The notes beneath the pieces are model-generated. The model did not search any database. It saw nothing but the letters and a program-made list of their open reading frames with translations, and had not been told where the DNA came from. A stretch of 64,000 nt of DNA, from the NCBI GenBank assembly GCA_013391385.1, contig JACBFI010000014.1:1-64000 (forward strand), given 5' to 3'. A program made the position numbers and the translations under genes. The DNA comes from Sediminibacterium sp. Gen4 (GTDB lineage: Bacteria > Bacteroidota > Bacteroidia > Chitinophagales > Chitinophagaceae). This document shows, piece after piece, positions 8,423-15,869 of this stretch (position 1 is its first letter; each line of letters opens with the position of its first letter).

Positions 8423-9784
8423 ATGGCCACCGTTACCAGAGAAAACATTGGACTACTGACCGACAAATTGACCGTTACACTCAATAAAGAAGATTACTTC
8501 TCAGGTTTTGAGCAAAGTTTGAAGAAATATGCGAAGACCGCAAATATCCCAGGATTCAGAAAGGGAATGGTGCCTGCCGGATTGGTAAAGAAAATGTACG
8601 GACAAAGTGTTTTCACGGATGAAGTGTTGCGTACGGTTGAAAAAGAACTGAACACTTATCTCAGCAATGAGCAACTGGATATTTTTGCTCAGCCATTACC
8701 ATTGGATAATGATGCACGTGCATTGGATATGAACAATCCTGCGGATGTAAGCTTTGCGTTTGAGATCGGTTTGAAACCCAATTTTGAGATCGATACTAAG
8801 AAGATCAAAGTAACCCGTTATGTGATTGATGTAACAGATGAAATGATTGATCAGGAAGTGGAGCGTCTACAAATCCGTAATGGAAAAATGACCGAGCCAG
8901 AAGCGGTTGCAGGTGATGAAAATGTATTGAATGTAAAATTCATTGAGTGTGATGAGAATGGCAATGAAATAGAAGGTGGAATTAGCAAAGACAACTCATT
9001 ACTGGTTAAATATTTTGAAGCATCATTCCGTAAAAATTTCATCGGCAAAAAGAACAATGATACGGTTGTATTGCAGTTGGATAAAGCCTTTGAAGACAAA
9101 GAGAAAGAAGCCATTCTGGCTGACCTTGGTCTGACTCCTGCTGACGGCAACCGCTATTTCAAGTTATTGATTACTAAGGTTGGACTGGTAGAGAAAGCTG
9201 AGATGAATGCTGAATTCTTTGCAGCAGTTTATCCGAATAATGAAATCACAACTGCTGAAGATTTCCGTGCTGAAGTAAAGAAAGAAATTGAAAATTACTA
9301 CGCTCAACAAGCGCGCAATCAAATCCATGATCAAATCTATCATCACCTGGTAGACCATACCAACATGGATTTCCCTGAAAGCTTCTTGAAGCGCTGGTTA
9401 CAAACCGGTGGTGAAAAGCAAAAGACTGCCGAAGAAGCAGAACAGGAATACCCAACTTTCATCAACCAATTGAAATGGACATTGGTAAGCAGCAAGCTGG
9501 CTGCAGACAATAAAATTGAAGTTCATCCTGATGATATCCGTGAATTCGCTAAACAACAATTGTTCAGCTATATGGGCGGACAATTGGGCGCATTGGGTGA
9601 TAACCAACAATGGGTAGACGATTATGCCAACCGCATGATGCAGGATAGAAAGTACGTAGAAGAAAGCTACCACCGCATCAGCACAGAAAAACTGTTTGGT
9701 TTGTTGGAGTCTCAGGTAACTGCAAAAGAAGAAAGCATCAGCGCCGAAGCCTTTGCAGAAAAACTGCACCATCACCACCACTAG
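8423..9784 (+). CDS. tig: Trigger factor, ribosome-associated chaperone / prolyl isomerase
   Basis: The 453-residue protein has the three-domain trigger factor layout: an N-terminal ribosome-binding domain with the signature region (NIPGFRKGMVP, about 38-50, near the usual GFRxGKxP), a diverged FKBP-like middle domain (about 150-240), and a helical C-terminal chaperone domain. It binds nascent chains at the exit tunnel. It leads the conserved order tig-clpP-clpP-clpX but ends in a strong terminator, so the clp genes are probably transcribed separately. The C-terminus ends in a natural run of five histidines. The ATG is preceded by an A-rich leader and no Shine-Dalgarno. Confidence 0.95.
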   Translation: MATVTRENIGLLTDKLTVTLNKEDYFSGFEQSLKKYAKTANIPGFRKGMVPAGLVKKMYGQSVFTDEVLRTVEKELNTYLSNEQLDIFAQPLPLDNDARALDMNNPADVSFAFEIGLKPNFEIDTKKIKVTRYVIDVTDEMIDQEVERLQIRNGKMTEPEAVAGDENVLNVKFIECDENGNEIEGGISKDNSLLVKYFEASFRKNFIGKKNNDTVVLQLDKAFEDKEKEAILADLGLTPADGNRYFKLLITKVGLVEKAEMNAEFFAAVYPNNEITTAEDFRAEVKKEIENYYAQQARNQIHDQIYHHLVDHTNMDFPESFLKRWLQTGGEKQKTAEEAEQEYPTFINQLKWTLVSSKLAADNKIEVHPDDIREFAKQQLFSYMGGQLGALGDNQQWVDDYANRMMQDRKYVEESYHRISTEKLFGLLESQVTAKEESISAEAFAEKLHHHHH

Positions 9785-9792
9785 GATTTTTT

Positions 9793-9847
9793 GATGGCAG
9801 ATATCAGATGTAGGATTTCTGATGTCGGATGTATGATTGATGATATA
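9793..9847. repeat. Heptad array, GATnnnn family (forward arm)
   Basis: Eight uninterrupted 7-bp units each begin with GAT (GATGGCA, GATATCA, GATGTAG, GATTTCT, GATGTCG, GATGTAT, GATTGAT, GATATA). It lies just after the tig stop and is the inverted partner of the array after the terminator. Confidence 0.85.
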
Positions 9848-9856
9848 AAATTTGAG

Positions 9857-9882
9857 GCCGGATACATGTATCCGGCTTTTTT
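9857..9882 (+). terminator. Rho-independent terminator of tig
   Basis: A perfect 20-nt palindrome (9857-9876, half-site GCCGGATACA) is followed by six T (9877-9882). Confidence 0.9.
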
Positions 9883-9890
9883 ATGTGCAT

Positions 9891-9970
9891 TCCATCCATA
9901 TCTGACATCTACGATCTGAAATCTGACATGACAAATCCGACATCCTACATCCTACATCAGGCATTCCACG
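9891..9970. repeat. Heptad array, inverse of the GATnnnn family
   Basis: From 9901 to 9963 nine perfect 7-bp units follow (TCTGACA, TCTACGA, TCTGAAA, TCTGACA, TGACAAA, TCCGACA, TCCTACA, TCCTACA, TCAGGCA). They are reverse complements in type of the array at 9793-9847. The two arrays flank the tig terminator symmetrically and fill the 285-bp gap to clpP. Confidence 0.85.
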
Positions 9971-10069
9971 TGACTTGTTGTCTTAAACAGAGCTTTGCAC
10001 AGTATTTGAACAAGGTTTTGTCCGGTGAAATAGCAAATCACTTATCTTCAAAGCGAAAATTGAATCAAT

Positions 10070-10759
10070 ATGAATTTTGGAAAAGAGTTTGAGCAATATG
10101 CAGTAAAACATCGTGGTATCAGTAGTGCCACTTTGCATAGTTATCAGCAACAGCATGTAACCAATCTCACCCCTTATATCATTGAAGAGCGCCCCCTGAA
10201 TGTAGCCAGTATGGATGTATTCAGTCGCTTGATGATGGACCGTATCATATTTATGGGTGAGGGCATCAATGATTATGTCGCCAATATTGTTACCGCACAA
10301 TTACTATTCTTAGAAAGTACCGACCGCAGTCGCGATATTCAGATGTATATCAATAGTCCGGGTGGCAGTGTATATGCAGGCCTGGGTATCTATGACACCA
10401 TGCAGTTTATTGGTCCGGATGTAGCTACTATTTGTACAGGCATGGCTGCAAGTATGGGACAAATTCTGCTATGTGCAGGTGTGAAAGGAAAACGCACGGC
10501 ATTGAAACATAGTCGTATCATGATGCACCAGCCGAGCGGAGCTATAGGCGGACAAGCCACCGATATTGAAATCACAGCTCGTGAGATCAAGAAACTGAAA
10601 CAAGAATTGTATGCTATCACTGCGCATCATACCGGAAAAGATGTAGCCACCATCGCCAAAGACAGCGACCGCGACTTCTGGATGACCGCTCAGGAAGCAA
10701 AGGAATATGGTCTGGTAGATGAGGTTTTGTTGACCAATCCGAGGAAGGAGAAGAAATAG
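10070..10759 (+). CDS. clpP: ATP-dependent Clp protease proteolytic subunit, first paralogue
   Basis: This 229-residue cytosolic serine peptidase assembles in heptameric rings. The catalytic triad is visible: Ser in GMAASMGQ, His in MMHQPSG and Asp in DSDRDFWM. It has a longer N-terminal extension (about 35 residues before the core) than its downstream paralogue. It is followed after 114 bp by a second clpP and then clpX, which suggests mixed ClpP1P2 rings or two alternative peptidases fed by ClpX. The gap contains an inverted heptad repeat. Confidence 0.95.
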   Translation: MNFGKEFEQYAVKHRGISSATLHSYQQQHVTNLTPYIIEERPLNVASMDVFSRLMMDRIIFMGEGINDYVANIVTAQLLFLESTDRSRDIQMYINSPGGSVYAGLGIYDTMQFIGPDVATICTGMAASMGQILLCAGVKGKRTALKHSRIMMHQPSGAIGGQATDIEITAREIKKLKQELYAITAHHTGKDVATIAKDSDRDFWMTAQEAKEYGLVDEVLLTNPRKEKK

Positions 10760-10763
10760 GAAG

Positions 10764-10848
10764 CATATTGCTTATAGATCATAGCTTATGGTCTATGGCA
10801 ACAAATTCTTGCTATACGCCATGAACCATTTACTATAAGCTATTTCAA
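10764..10848. repeat. Inverted heptad repeat between the two clpP genes
   Basis: Units GCTTATA, GATCATA, GCTTATG, GTCTATG face GCTATAC, GCCATGA, ACCATTT, ACTATAA, GCTATTT across an AT-rich centre. The two halves are inverted copies in type and could form one long imperfect hairpin that limits read-through from clpP1 to clpP2. Confidence 0.75.
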
Positions 10849-10873
10849 AGTTAATCAGAATAAAAAAGGAAAC

Positions 10874-11506
10874 ATGATACACTCAAAATACATCAACCCC
10901 TACCTCATGGAAGATGAGGAAGAGAATGAACCGAAAGACGATAAACAAGAGCAGACTGGTTTTATGATGAAGAAGATGGAGAAATTGTTCTTTGAGAAAA
11001 GAGCCGTGTACCTGTGGGGACCTGTTGAAGATAAATCTGCACGTGATGTAGTCAGTAAATTATTATTGCTGGATGCCGATAAACCGGGTGAAGAGATCAA
11101 ATTTTATATCAATAGTCCGGGTGGTGTCGTAACCAGCGGTATGGTCATTTATGATACCATTAAAATGATCCAAAGTCCGGTAAGCACCATTTGTATGGGA
11201 CTGGCTGCCAGTATGGGATCTATTTTATTGAGTGCGGGTGCCAAAGGAAAAAGGTTCATTTATCCGCATGGGGAAGTGATGATTCATCAGCCCAGCATTG
11301 GAGGTTACTTCCAGGCAACCAGTGCTGATATTGAAATTCATGCTGAACAAATCCGTAAAACCAAAGAATTAGGAGCTAAAATTCTGGCTGATAATTGCGG
11401 GAAAACGGTAGAACAGATCATGAAAGACTTCGACCGCGACTACTGGATGAATGCTACTGAAGCCGTTGAATATGGCATAGTAGACGCTGTTTTGTCGAAA
11501 ATTTAA
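10874..11506 (+). CDS. clpP: ATP-dependent Clp protease proteolytic subunit, second paralogue
   Basis: The 210-residue ClpP has an intact triad: Ser in GLAASMGS, His in MIHQPSIG and Asp in DFDRDYWM. An acidic N-terminal stretch (MEDEEENEPKDDK) precedes the core and differs from the first paralogue. Both copies keep catalytic residues, so neither is an obvious pseudo-subunit. It ends at a hairpin (11532-11562) that touches the clpX promoter. Confidence 0.95.
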   Translation: MIHSKYINPYLMEDEEENEPKDDKQEQTGFMMKKMEKLFFEKRAVYLWGPVEDKSARDVVSKLLLLDADKPGEEIKFYINSPGGVVTSGMVIYDTIKMIQSPVSTICMGLAASMGSILLSAGAKGKRFIYPHGEVMIHQPSIGGYFQATSADIEIHAEQIRKTKELGAKILADNCGKTVEQIMKDFDRDYWMNATEAVEYGIVDAVLSKI

Positions 11507-11531
11507 TCGAAATACACCTTATTTATCCTTT

Positions 11532-11562
11532 TTAACCCCGTTTGGTAGTCTGAACGGGGTTA
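11532..11562 (+). terminator. Hairpin between clpP2 and clpX
   Basis: A perfect 11-bp stem TTAACCCCGTT with AACGGGGTTAA encloses a 10-nt loop, 25 nt after the clpP2 stop. Its right arm runs into the clpX -7 element (TAACTTTG), so one sequence serves both as possible terminator and promoter edge. Confidence 0.7.
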
Positions 11563-11568
11563 ACTTTG
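11561..11568 (+). promoter_or_regulatory. -7 element of clpX
   Basis: TAACTTTG matches TAnnTTTG. It lies 57 nt before the clpX ATG and overlaps the last two bases of the upstream hairpin. Confidence 0.6.
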
Positions 11569-11625
11569 CAACATCAGACTGATGATTCGTGTCTAGTACA
11601 GAAATACAGGTCTGACAATCATTGT

Positions 11626-12867
11626 ATGGCAAAATCAAATCATTTACACTGTTCTTTCTGCGGTAGAAGTCGCGATGAAGTGAAGATCCTCATAGCCGGA
11701 CAGGAAGGGCATATCTGTGAAAATTGTGTAGAGCACGCACAGGAGATCATTGTACAAGAACTGAATAATAAAGCAGAAAACAATTCCGCCAACTCAGGTT
11801 TCAAACTGAATGTCCGCAAACCGGCAGAGATCAAGAAATTTCTGGATGAATATGTGATCGGACAAGATGATGCGAAGAAAGTATTATCTGTTGCTGTATA
11901 TAATCATTTCAAACGCGTAACGCAGAAACAACAACAGGATGATGTTGAGATTGAAAAGAGCAATATCATCATGGTTGGTGAGACAGGAACCGGTAAGACA
12001 TTATTAGCAAAAACCATTGCTCGTTTATTAAACGTTCCTTTTGCCATTGTTGATGCTACAGTCTTTACAGAAGCAGGTTATGTAGGTGAAGACGTTGAGA
12101 GTATGCTCACGCGTTTATTACAGAACTGTAATTATGATGTAGCAGCCGCAGAGCGTGGAATTGTGTATGTAGATGAACTGGATAAAATTGCTCGTAAAGG
12201 GGATAACCCTTCCATCACCCGCGATGTGAGTGGCGAAGGTGTACAGCAGGGATTATTAAAAATGCTGGAAGGAACAGAAGTACTGGTACCCCCACAAGGT
12301 GGCAGAAAGCATCCTGAGCAAAAAATGATCAAAGTAGATACCAAGAATATTCTTTTTATCTGCGGTGGCGCATTTGATGGTATCGATAAAGTAATCGCGA
12401 GAAGAGTGAATACCAATGCCATCGGATTCAGTGTCAATAAAGAAGAACAGGAAATGCAGCGCAAGAACCTGTTACAATTTGTCAATGCACAAGACCTGAA
12501 AAGCTTTGGTCTAATCCCCGAATTACTCGGACGTTTACCTGTTGTTACCCATCTCAACCCATTAGATCAGGAAACATTGAGAAGCATTCTAACAGAACCC
12601 AAGAACTCATTGATCAAACAATACACCCGCTTATTTGAATTGGAAGGTATCGAACTGATCATTGATACTGAAGTACTGGATTTCATGGTGAGCAAAGCAC
12701 TTGAATACAAATTGGGTGCACGTGGCTTACGTAGTATTTGTGAAGGTATTCTTACAGATGCGATGTTTGAATTACCGGGAAGTGATGTAAAACAATTACA
12801 TGTTACCAAAGCTTATGCAGAACAGATGTTTGGAAAGAGTAAATTGAGTGCATTGAAAGTAGCATAA
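11626..12867 (+). CDS. clpX: ATP-dependent Clp protease ATP-binding subunit ClpX
   Basis: This 413-residue AAA+ unfoldase delivers substrates to ClpP. The N-terminal zinc-binding domain has two CxxC pairs (CSFC and CENC, about 9-12 and 31-34). Walker A is GETGTGKT, Walker [11 protein letters not shown], and GYVGEDVE is the ClpX pore-loop signature. Sensor 2 is GARGLRSI. The ATG at 11626 ([13 protein letters not shown]) matches family starts; the frame upstream to 11566 contains promoter sequence. It closes the tig-clp cluster. Confidence 0.95.
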   Translation: MAKSNHLHCSFCGRSRDEVKILIAGQEGHICENCVEHAQEIIVQELNNKAENNSANSGFKLNVRKPAEIKKFLDEYVIGQDDAKKVLSVAVYNHFKRVTQKQQQDDVEIEKSNIIMVGETGTGKTLLAKTIARLLNVPFAIVDATVFTEAGYVGEDVESMLTRLLQNCNYDVAAAERGIVYVDELDKIARKGDNPSITRDVSGEGVQQGLLKMLEGTEVLVPPQGGRKHPEQKMIKVDTKNILFICGGAFDGIDKVIARRVNTNAIGFSVNKEEQEMQRKNLLQFVNAQDLKSFGLIPELLGRLPVVTHLNPLDQETLRSILTEPKNSLIKQYTRLFELEGIELIIDTEVLDFMVSKALEYKLGARGLRSICEGILTDAMFELPGSDVKQLHVTKAYAEQMFGKSKLSALKVA

Positions 12868-12915
12868 GAAGAGACAAGATTCAAGAAGATAAGGTACAAG
12901 GAAGATTCAAGAAAT
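12868..12915. repeat. Heptad-like repeat, nnnCAAG/AAGATT family
   Basis: Words ACAAGAT, TCAAGAA, GATAAGG, TACAAGG, AAGATTC follow the clpX stop codon. Similar words occur inside the coding tail of ricT at 51230-51432, where GACAAGATTCAAGA is shared exactly. Confidence 0.6.
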
Positions 12916-12935
12916 AAGTTTCAATATTTTATCAG

Positions 12936-12966
12936 GCGATGGGAATAACTTCTCATCGCTTTTTTG
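12936..12966 (+). terminator. Rho-independent terminator of clpX
   Basis: GCGATG (12936-12941) pairs with CATCGC (12954-12959), followed by a run of T. Confidence 0.75.
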
Positions 12967-12985
12967 TTGCACCATATTAACTTGC

Positions 12986-13085
12986 AGTTAGCTAATGGCC
13001 ATGGCTCATGGCGTATAGGTCATAGCATATAGTTAATAGTAAAACCTTCTTACTATATGCAATCAGTCATTAGCTACAAGCTAAA
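12986..13085. repeat. Inverted heptad repeat, nnCATnn family
   Basis: Units GCTAATG, GCCATGG, CTCATGG, CGTATAG, GTCATAG, CATATAG, TTAATAG are followed across an AT-rich centre by ACTATAT, GCAATCA, GTCATTA, GCTACAA. They lie between the clpX terminator and the small gene at 13097. Confidence 0.7.
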
Positions 13086-13096
13086 AACTAAAACAG

Positions 13097-13264
13097 ATGA
13101 ACGAACTTATTGAAAGATTAACCAAGGAAGCAGGCCTCACTCCTGACCAGGCTCAGAAAGCAGTAACAACTATTGCCAATTTTGTAAAAGAAAAATTCCC
13201 GATGCTCGGCGGTGCTGTTGATCAGATCTTCGCTGCAGGAACAAAAGAGGATGGAGCGGAATAG
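13097..13264 (+). CDS. Small conserved helical protein, function unknown
   Basis: The 55-residue ORF begins MNELIERLTKEAGLTPDQA and ends GTKEDGAE. Two amphipathic helices flank a Pro-Gly turn (KEKFPMLGGAVDQIF), a pattern I recognise from short Bacteroidota hypothetical proteins. No catalytic residue, signal peptide or TM segment is present. The reading frame is well formed, with normal codon usage and an ATG preceded by an A-rich stretch. It converges on the YjbR-like gene, with an inverted repeat between the two stop codons. Confidence 0.6.
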   Translation: MNELIERLTKEAGLTPDQAQKAVTTIANFVKEKFPMLGGAVDQIFAAGTKEDGAE

Positions 13265-13270
13265 TGGGAA

Positions 13271-13344
13271 GTGAATTGTCAATTGTGAATGGTGAATAAA
13301 GAAACTCACTACTCACTATTCACCATTGACAATTCACCATTCAC
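13271..13344. repeat. Inverted heptad repeat, GTGAATn family
   Basis: Arms 13271-13298 and 13317-13344 match as inverted copies at 25 of 28 positions (units GTGAATT, GTCAATT, GTGAATG, GTGAATA). The array lies between convergent genes and its right end contains the TGA stop codon of the YjbR-like gene. It could act as a bidirectional terminator. Confidence 0.85.
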
Positions 13345-13661
13345 TTCCTAACCAAACGATAAGAGGCTTCTATAAATGCTTTGAGTTGACTTGAAGAAAG
13401 TATCCCATCCACAACTATCGTATTCCAATGTTTTTTATTCATATGGTAGCCGGGCAAAACAGATTGCGGATATATTTCGCGTAGTTCCACCGCTTCATCA
13501 GGATCGCATTTCACATTGAATTGTAAGGGATCATTATCCAATCCCATCAGAAAGAACATTTTCCCATTCACTTTATATACCAATGTATCCGGTCCAAAAG
13601 GCGTTGTCTCTTCAACGTTAGGAAAAGAAAGCACAAAGTCTCGTAGGGATTCGATGTTCAT
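13341..13661 (-). CDS. MmcQ/YjbR family protein
   Basis: The 106-residue cytosolic protein has the CyaY-like fold of the MmcQ/YjbR family: start MNIESLRDFVLSFPNVEETTPFG, core FNVKCDPDEAVELR and C-terminal HWNTIVVDG. Family members are described as DNA-binding-like, but the function is not established. The length is normal. Its stop codon (TGA, 13343-13341) is formed by the first bases of the adjoining repeat. A -7 element ends 2 nt before the ATG, which suggests a leaderless transcript. Confidence 0.85.
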   Translation of the reverse strand: MNIESLRDFVLSFPNVEETTPFGPDTLVYKVNGKMFFLMGLDNDPLQFNVKCDPDEAVELREIYPQSVLPGYHMNKKHWNTIVVDGILSSSQLKAFIEASYRLVRK

Positions 13662-13663
13662 GA

Positions 13664-13671
13664 CAAATATA
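13664..13671 (-). promoter_or_regulatory. -7 element of the YjbR-like gene
   Basis: On the minus strand TATATTTG matches TAnnTTTG and is separated from the ATG by only 2 nt. Confidence 0.5.
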
Positions 13672-13672
13672 G

Positions 13673-13795
13673 TGAGTAGTGAATAGTGAGTATTTTGATG
13701 TTGTGAATGGTCAATTGTGAATGGTCAATAGTCAATAAAAAACTCATTACTGACCACTCACTATTCACAATTGACCATTCACCATTCACAACATC
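13673..13795. repeat. Inverted heptad repeat, GTGAATn family, between yjbR-like and korA
   Basis: Units GTGAGTA, GTGAATA, GTGAGTA, then GTGAATG, GTCAATT, GTGAATG, GTCAATA face CTGACCA, CTCACTA, TTCACAA, TTGACCA, TTCACCA, TTCACAA. The right end overlaps the korA stop codon. Same family as at 13271-13344 and inside the E1 gene at 17769-17843. Confidence 0.85.
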
Positions 13796-15633
13796 TTCCT
13801 CACCGCATCCACCAATTCTCCTTTGGTAATTGGCACTCCCATCACTTTATTATAGCCTTTTGCATCAACAAGGTATTGATCGCGTATGATTTTGATGAGT
13901 TGTCCGTTATTGATCTCAGGTATCAGTACTTTTTCAAAATTACCAATAATCTCTCCCAAATTTTTAGGGAAAGGACGCAGGTAACGAATATGTGCATGAC
14001 TTACCGTATGTCCTTCAGCCTGTAATTCTTGCACCGCACTCTTAATGGCGCCATAGGTAGAGCCCCATCCCAATACCAATACTTTACCTTTTTCCGGGCC
14101 ACTGTCCAGCGTTTGCAAAGGAATATAATCTGCAATCTTATCTACTTTAGCCTGACGTGTATTCACCATATGTTGGTGATTCTCGGGCTCATAGTTTACA
14201 TTGCCTGTAACGTCTTGTTTTTCTAATCCACCAATACGATGTTCCAATCCGGGGGTGCCGGGAACTGCCCATGGACGAACCAGCTTTTCATCACGCTTGT
14301 ATGGCATGAATTTTTCTTCTCCCTCTGCCAATCCCTTTTTGAAACTGATGTCAATAGGTTTTAAATCAGCACTTGTAGGAAAGCGCCAAGGCTCGGCACC
14401 GTTAGCTATATATCCATCACTCAATAGAATAACCGGTGTCATATGTTGGACTGCAATACGTACTGCCTCGTAGGCTACATCAAAACAATCACTGGGAGTA
14501 GAAGAAGCGATTACGGGCATCGGACATTCTCCATTTCTTCCGTAATAAGCTTGCAACAAATCACTTTGTTCTGTTTTGGTTGGCAAGCCTGTTGATGGTC
14601 CACCTCTTTGAATATTTACAATTAATAAAGGAATCTCTAACATCACTGCCAGTCCCATGGCTTCTGTCTTCAAAGCCATACCCGGACCTGAAGTAGTCGT
14701 AACACCCAATGAACCCCCATAACTGGCACCGATGGCTGCGGTAATACCTGCAATTTCATCTTCGGCCTGAAAAGTGCGAACACCAAATGATTTGTACTTA
14801 CTTAGTTCATGTAGAATATCAGAAGCAGGTGTGATAGGATAAGTACCCAAGAAAATAGGCAGCCCACTTTTATCGCTCGCAGCAATTAATCCCATCGCCA
14901 ATGCCTGATTGCCCATAATGCTGCGATATACACCCGGTTTCATCTTAGCTTTCTCTACTTTGTAACGAGTAGTGAAGGCTTCGGTGGTATCCCCATAATT
15001 ATATCCGGCTTGTAATACTTTGATATTACTCTGCAAGATCACGTCCTTCTTTCCAAATTTCTCTTTTAGAAAATCGATGGTATTATCGAGACTGCGATTG
15101 TACATCCAGTAAAGTAATCCGAGTACAAACATATTCTTGGCACGATCTCTTTCTTTGGTGCCGAGCTCTGTAAATTCTTTAATGGCTTCACGGGTAAGTT
15201 TGGTGACATCCACTTTGGTCAATTCAAAGCCATCCAAACTTCCATCTTCCAAAGGATTAACGCCATCGGGATAATTGGCCAAGCGAAGATTTTTGGCATC
15301 AAATCCATCAATATTCGCAATGATCTTACCACCGGGTTTAATGCTTTTCAAGTTCACTTTTAAGGCGGCGGCATTCATCGCTACCAATACATCACAAAGA
15401 TCACCGGGGGTAAATACGCGATCACTGGAAAAACGCAACTGGAAACCACTGACACCCGGCAGGGTTCCAATCGGAGCACGGATCTCAGCAGGGAAATCAG
15501 GAAAAGTGGCTAGATCAATACCCAATAGGGCTGTATTATTGGTGAACTGTTGTCCGGTCAACTGCATACCATCTCCACTATCACCCGCAAATTTGATGAC
15601 TACATCTTGTAAAAGCGCTTCTTTTCTTTCCAT
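13786..15633 (-). CDS. korA: 2-oxoacid:acceptor (2-oxoglutarate:ferredoxin) oxidoreductase alpha subunit
   Basis: The 615-residue subunit has the gamma domain fused in front (about 1-190, start of fold VVIKFAGDSGDGMQLTGQQF) and the pyrimidine-binding alpha domain behind (from about 210, YPITPASDI, EDEIAGITAAIGAS). With a TPP-binding beta subunit it oxidises 2-oxoglutarate or a similar acid and reduces ferredoxin. The beta subunit normally follows directly, but downstream there is only repeat DNA and the YjbR-like gene, so korB must lie elsewhere if present. The stop codon TGA is supplied by the repeat. A -7 element lies at 15652-15659. Confidence 0.9.
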   Translation of the reverse strand: MERKEALLQDVVIKFAGDSGDGMQLTGQQFTNNTALLGIDLATFPDFPAEIRAPIGTLPGVSGFQLRFSSDRVFTPGDLCDVLVAMNAAALKVNLKSIKPGGKIIANIDGFDAKNLRLANYPDGVNPLEDGSLDGFELTKVDVTKLTREAIKEFTELGTKERDRAKNMFVLGLLYWMYNRSLDNTIDFLKEKFGKKDVILQSNIKVLQAGYNYGDTTEAFTTRYKVEKAKMKPGVYRSIMGNQALAMGLIAASDKSGLPIFLGTYPITPASDILHELSKYKSFGVRTFQAEDEIAGITAAIGASYGGSLGVTTTSGPGMALKTEAMGLAVMLEIPLLIVNIQRGGPSTGLPTKTEQSDLLQAYYGRNGECPMPVIASSTPSDCFDVAYEAVRIAVQHMTPVILLSDGYIANGAEPWRFPTSADLKPIDISFKKGLAEGEEKFMPYKRDEKLVRPWAVPGTPGLEHRIGGLEKQDVTGNVNYEPENHQHMVNTRQAKVDKIADYIPLQTLDSGPEKGKVLVLGWGSTYGAIKSAVQELQAEGHTVSHAHIRYLRPFPKNLGEIIGNFEKVLIPEINNGQLIKIIRDQYLVDAKGYNKVMGVPITKGELVDAVRKML

Positions 15634-15651
15634 CTGCCTAGATTATTCCAA

Positions 15652-15659
15652 CAAAGTTA
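15652..15659 (-). promoter_or_regulatory. -7 element of korA
   Basis: TAACTTTG on the minus strand, 18 nt upstream of the korA ATG. Confidence 0.55.
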
Positions 15660-15717
15660 CAGTTTACAAGCAAGTGTGCGTGTCGTTTTTTAGTGTCGGG
15701 GGTGCTGGGTACCGGGT

Positions 15718-15795
15718 TGGCCTATGGCCTATAGTTCATAGCATATAGCGATTTCGTGCTTACTATAAGCCATGAACCATAAGCCATAGGCTAAA
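15718..15795. repeat. Inverted heptad repeat in a divergent gap
   Basis: Units GCCTATG, GCCTATA, GTTCATA, GCATATA face ACTATAA, GCCATGA, ACCATAA, GCCATAG. It is notable for lying between two divergent promoters (korA and the Bax-inhibitor gene), where a terminator is not expected. Confidence 0.75.
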
Positions 15796-15841
15796 AGAGT
15801 ACCTAACCCTTGAAGCTTTTCCAAACAACCGGTAGTTTCCG

Positions 15842-15849
15842 TACATTTG
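15842..15849 (+). promoter_or_regulatory. -7 element of the Bax-inhibitor-like gene
   Basis: TACATTTG matches TAnnTTTG, 20 nt before the ATG at 15870. Confidence 0.5.
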
Positions 15850-15869
15850 AAATAGAAAATTTTAGTACT

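Noticed and set aside
9398-9781. 127-codon minus-strand ORF inside tig
   Set aside because: It mirrors the reading frame of tig; the plus frame has clear trigger factor motifs.
9793-9970. Possible CRISPR array in the tig-clpP gap
   Set aside because: Units are 7 bp with no repeat/spacer alternation and no cas genes nearby.
9883-10092. 69-codon ORF across the inverse heptad array
   Set aside because: Encoded by repeat units and overlaps the clpP start; no sign of coding.
12132-12557. 141-codon minus-strand ORF inside clpX
   Set aside because: Shadow frame of a highly conserved gene.
13118-13309. 63-codon minus-strand ORF over the small gene and the repeat
   Set aside because: The plus frame at 13097-13264 fits better; the other is repeat-derived (IHHSQLTIH).
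15275-15748. 157-codon plus-strand ORF opposite korA
   Set aside because: Shadow of korA; it runs into the korA promoter and has no recognisable motif.
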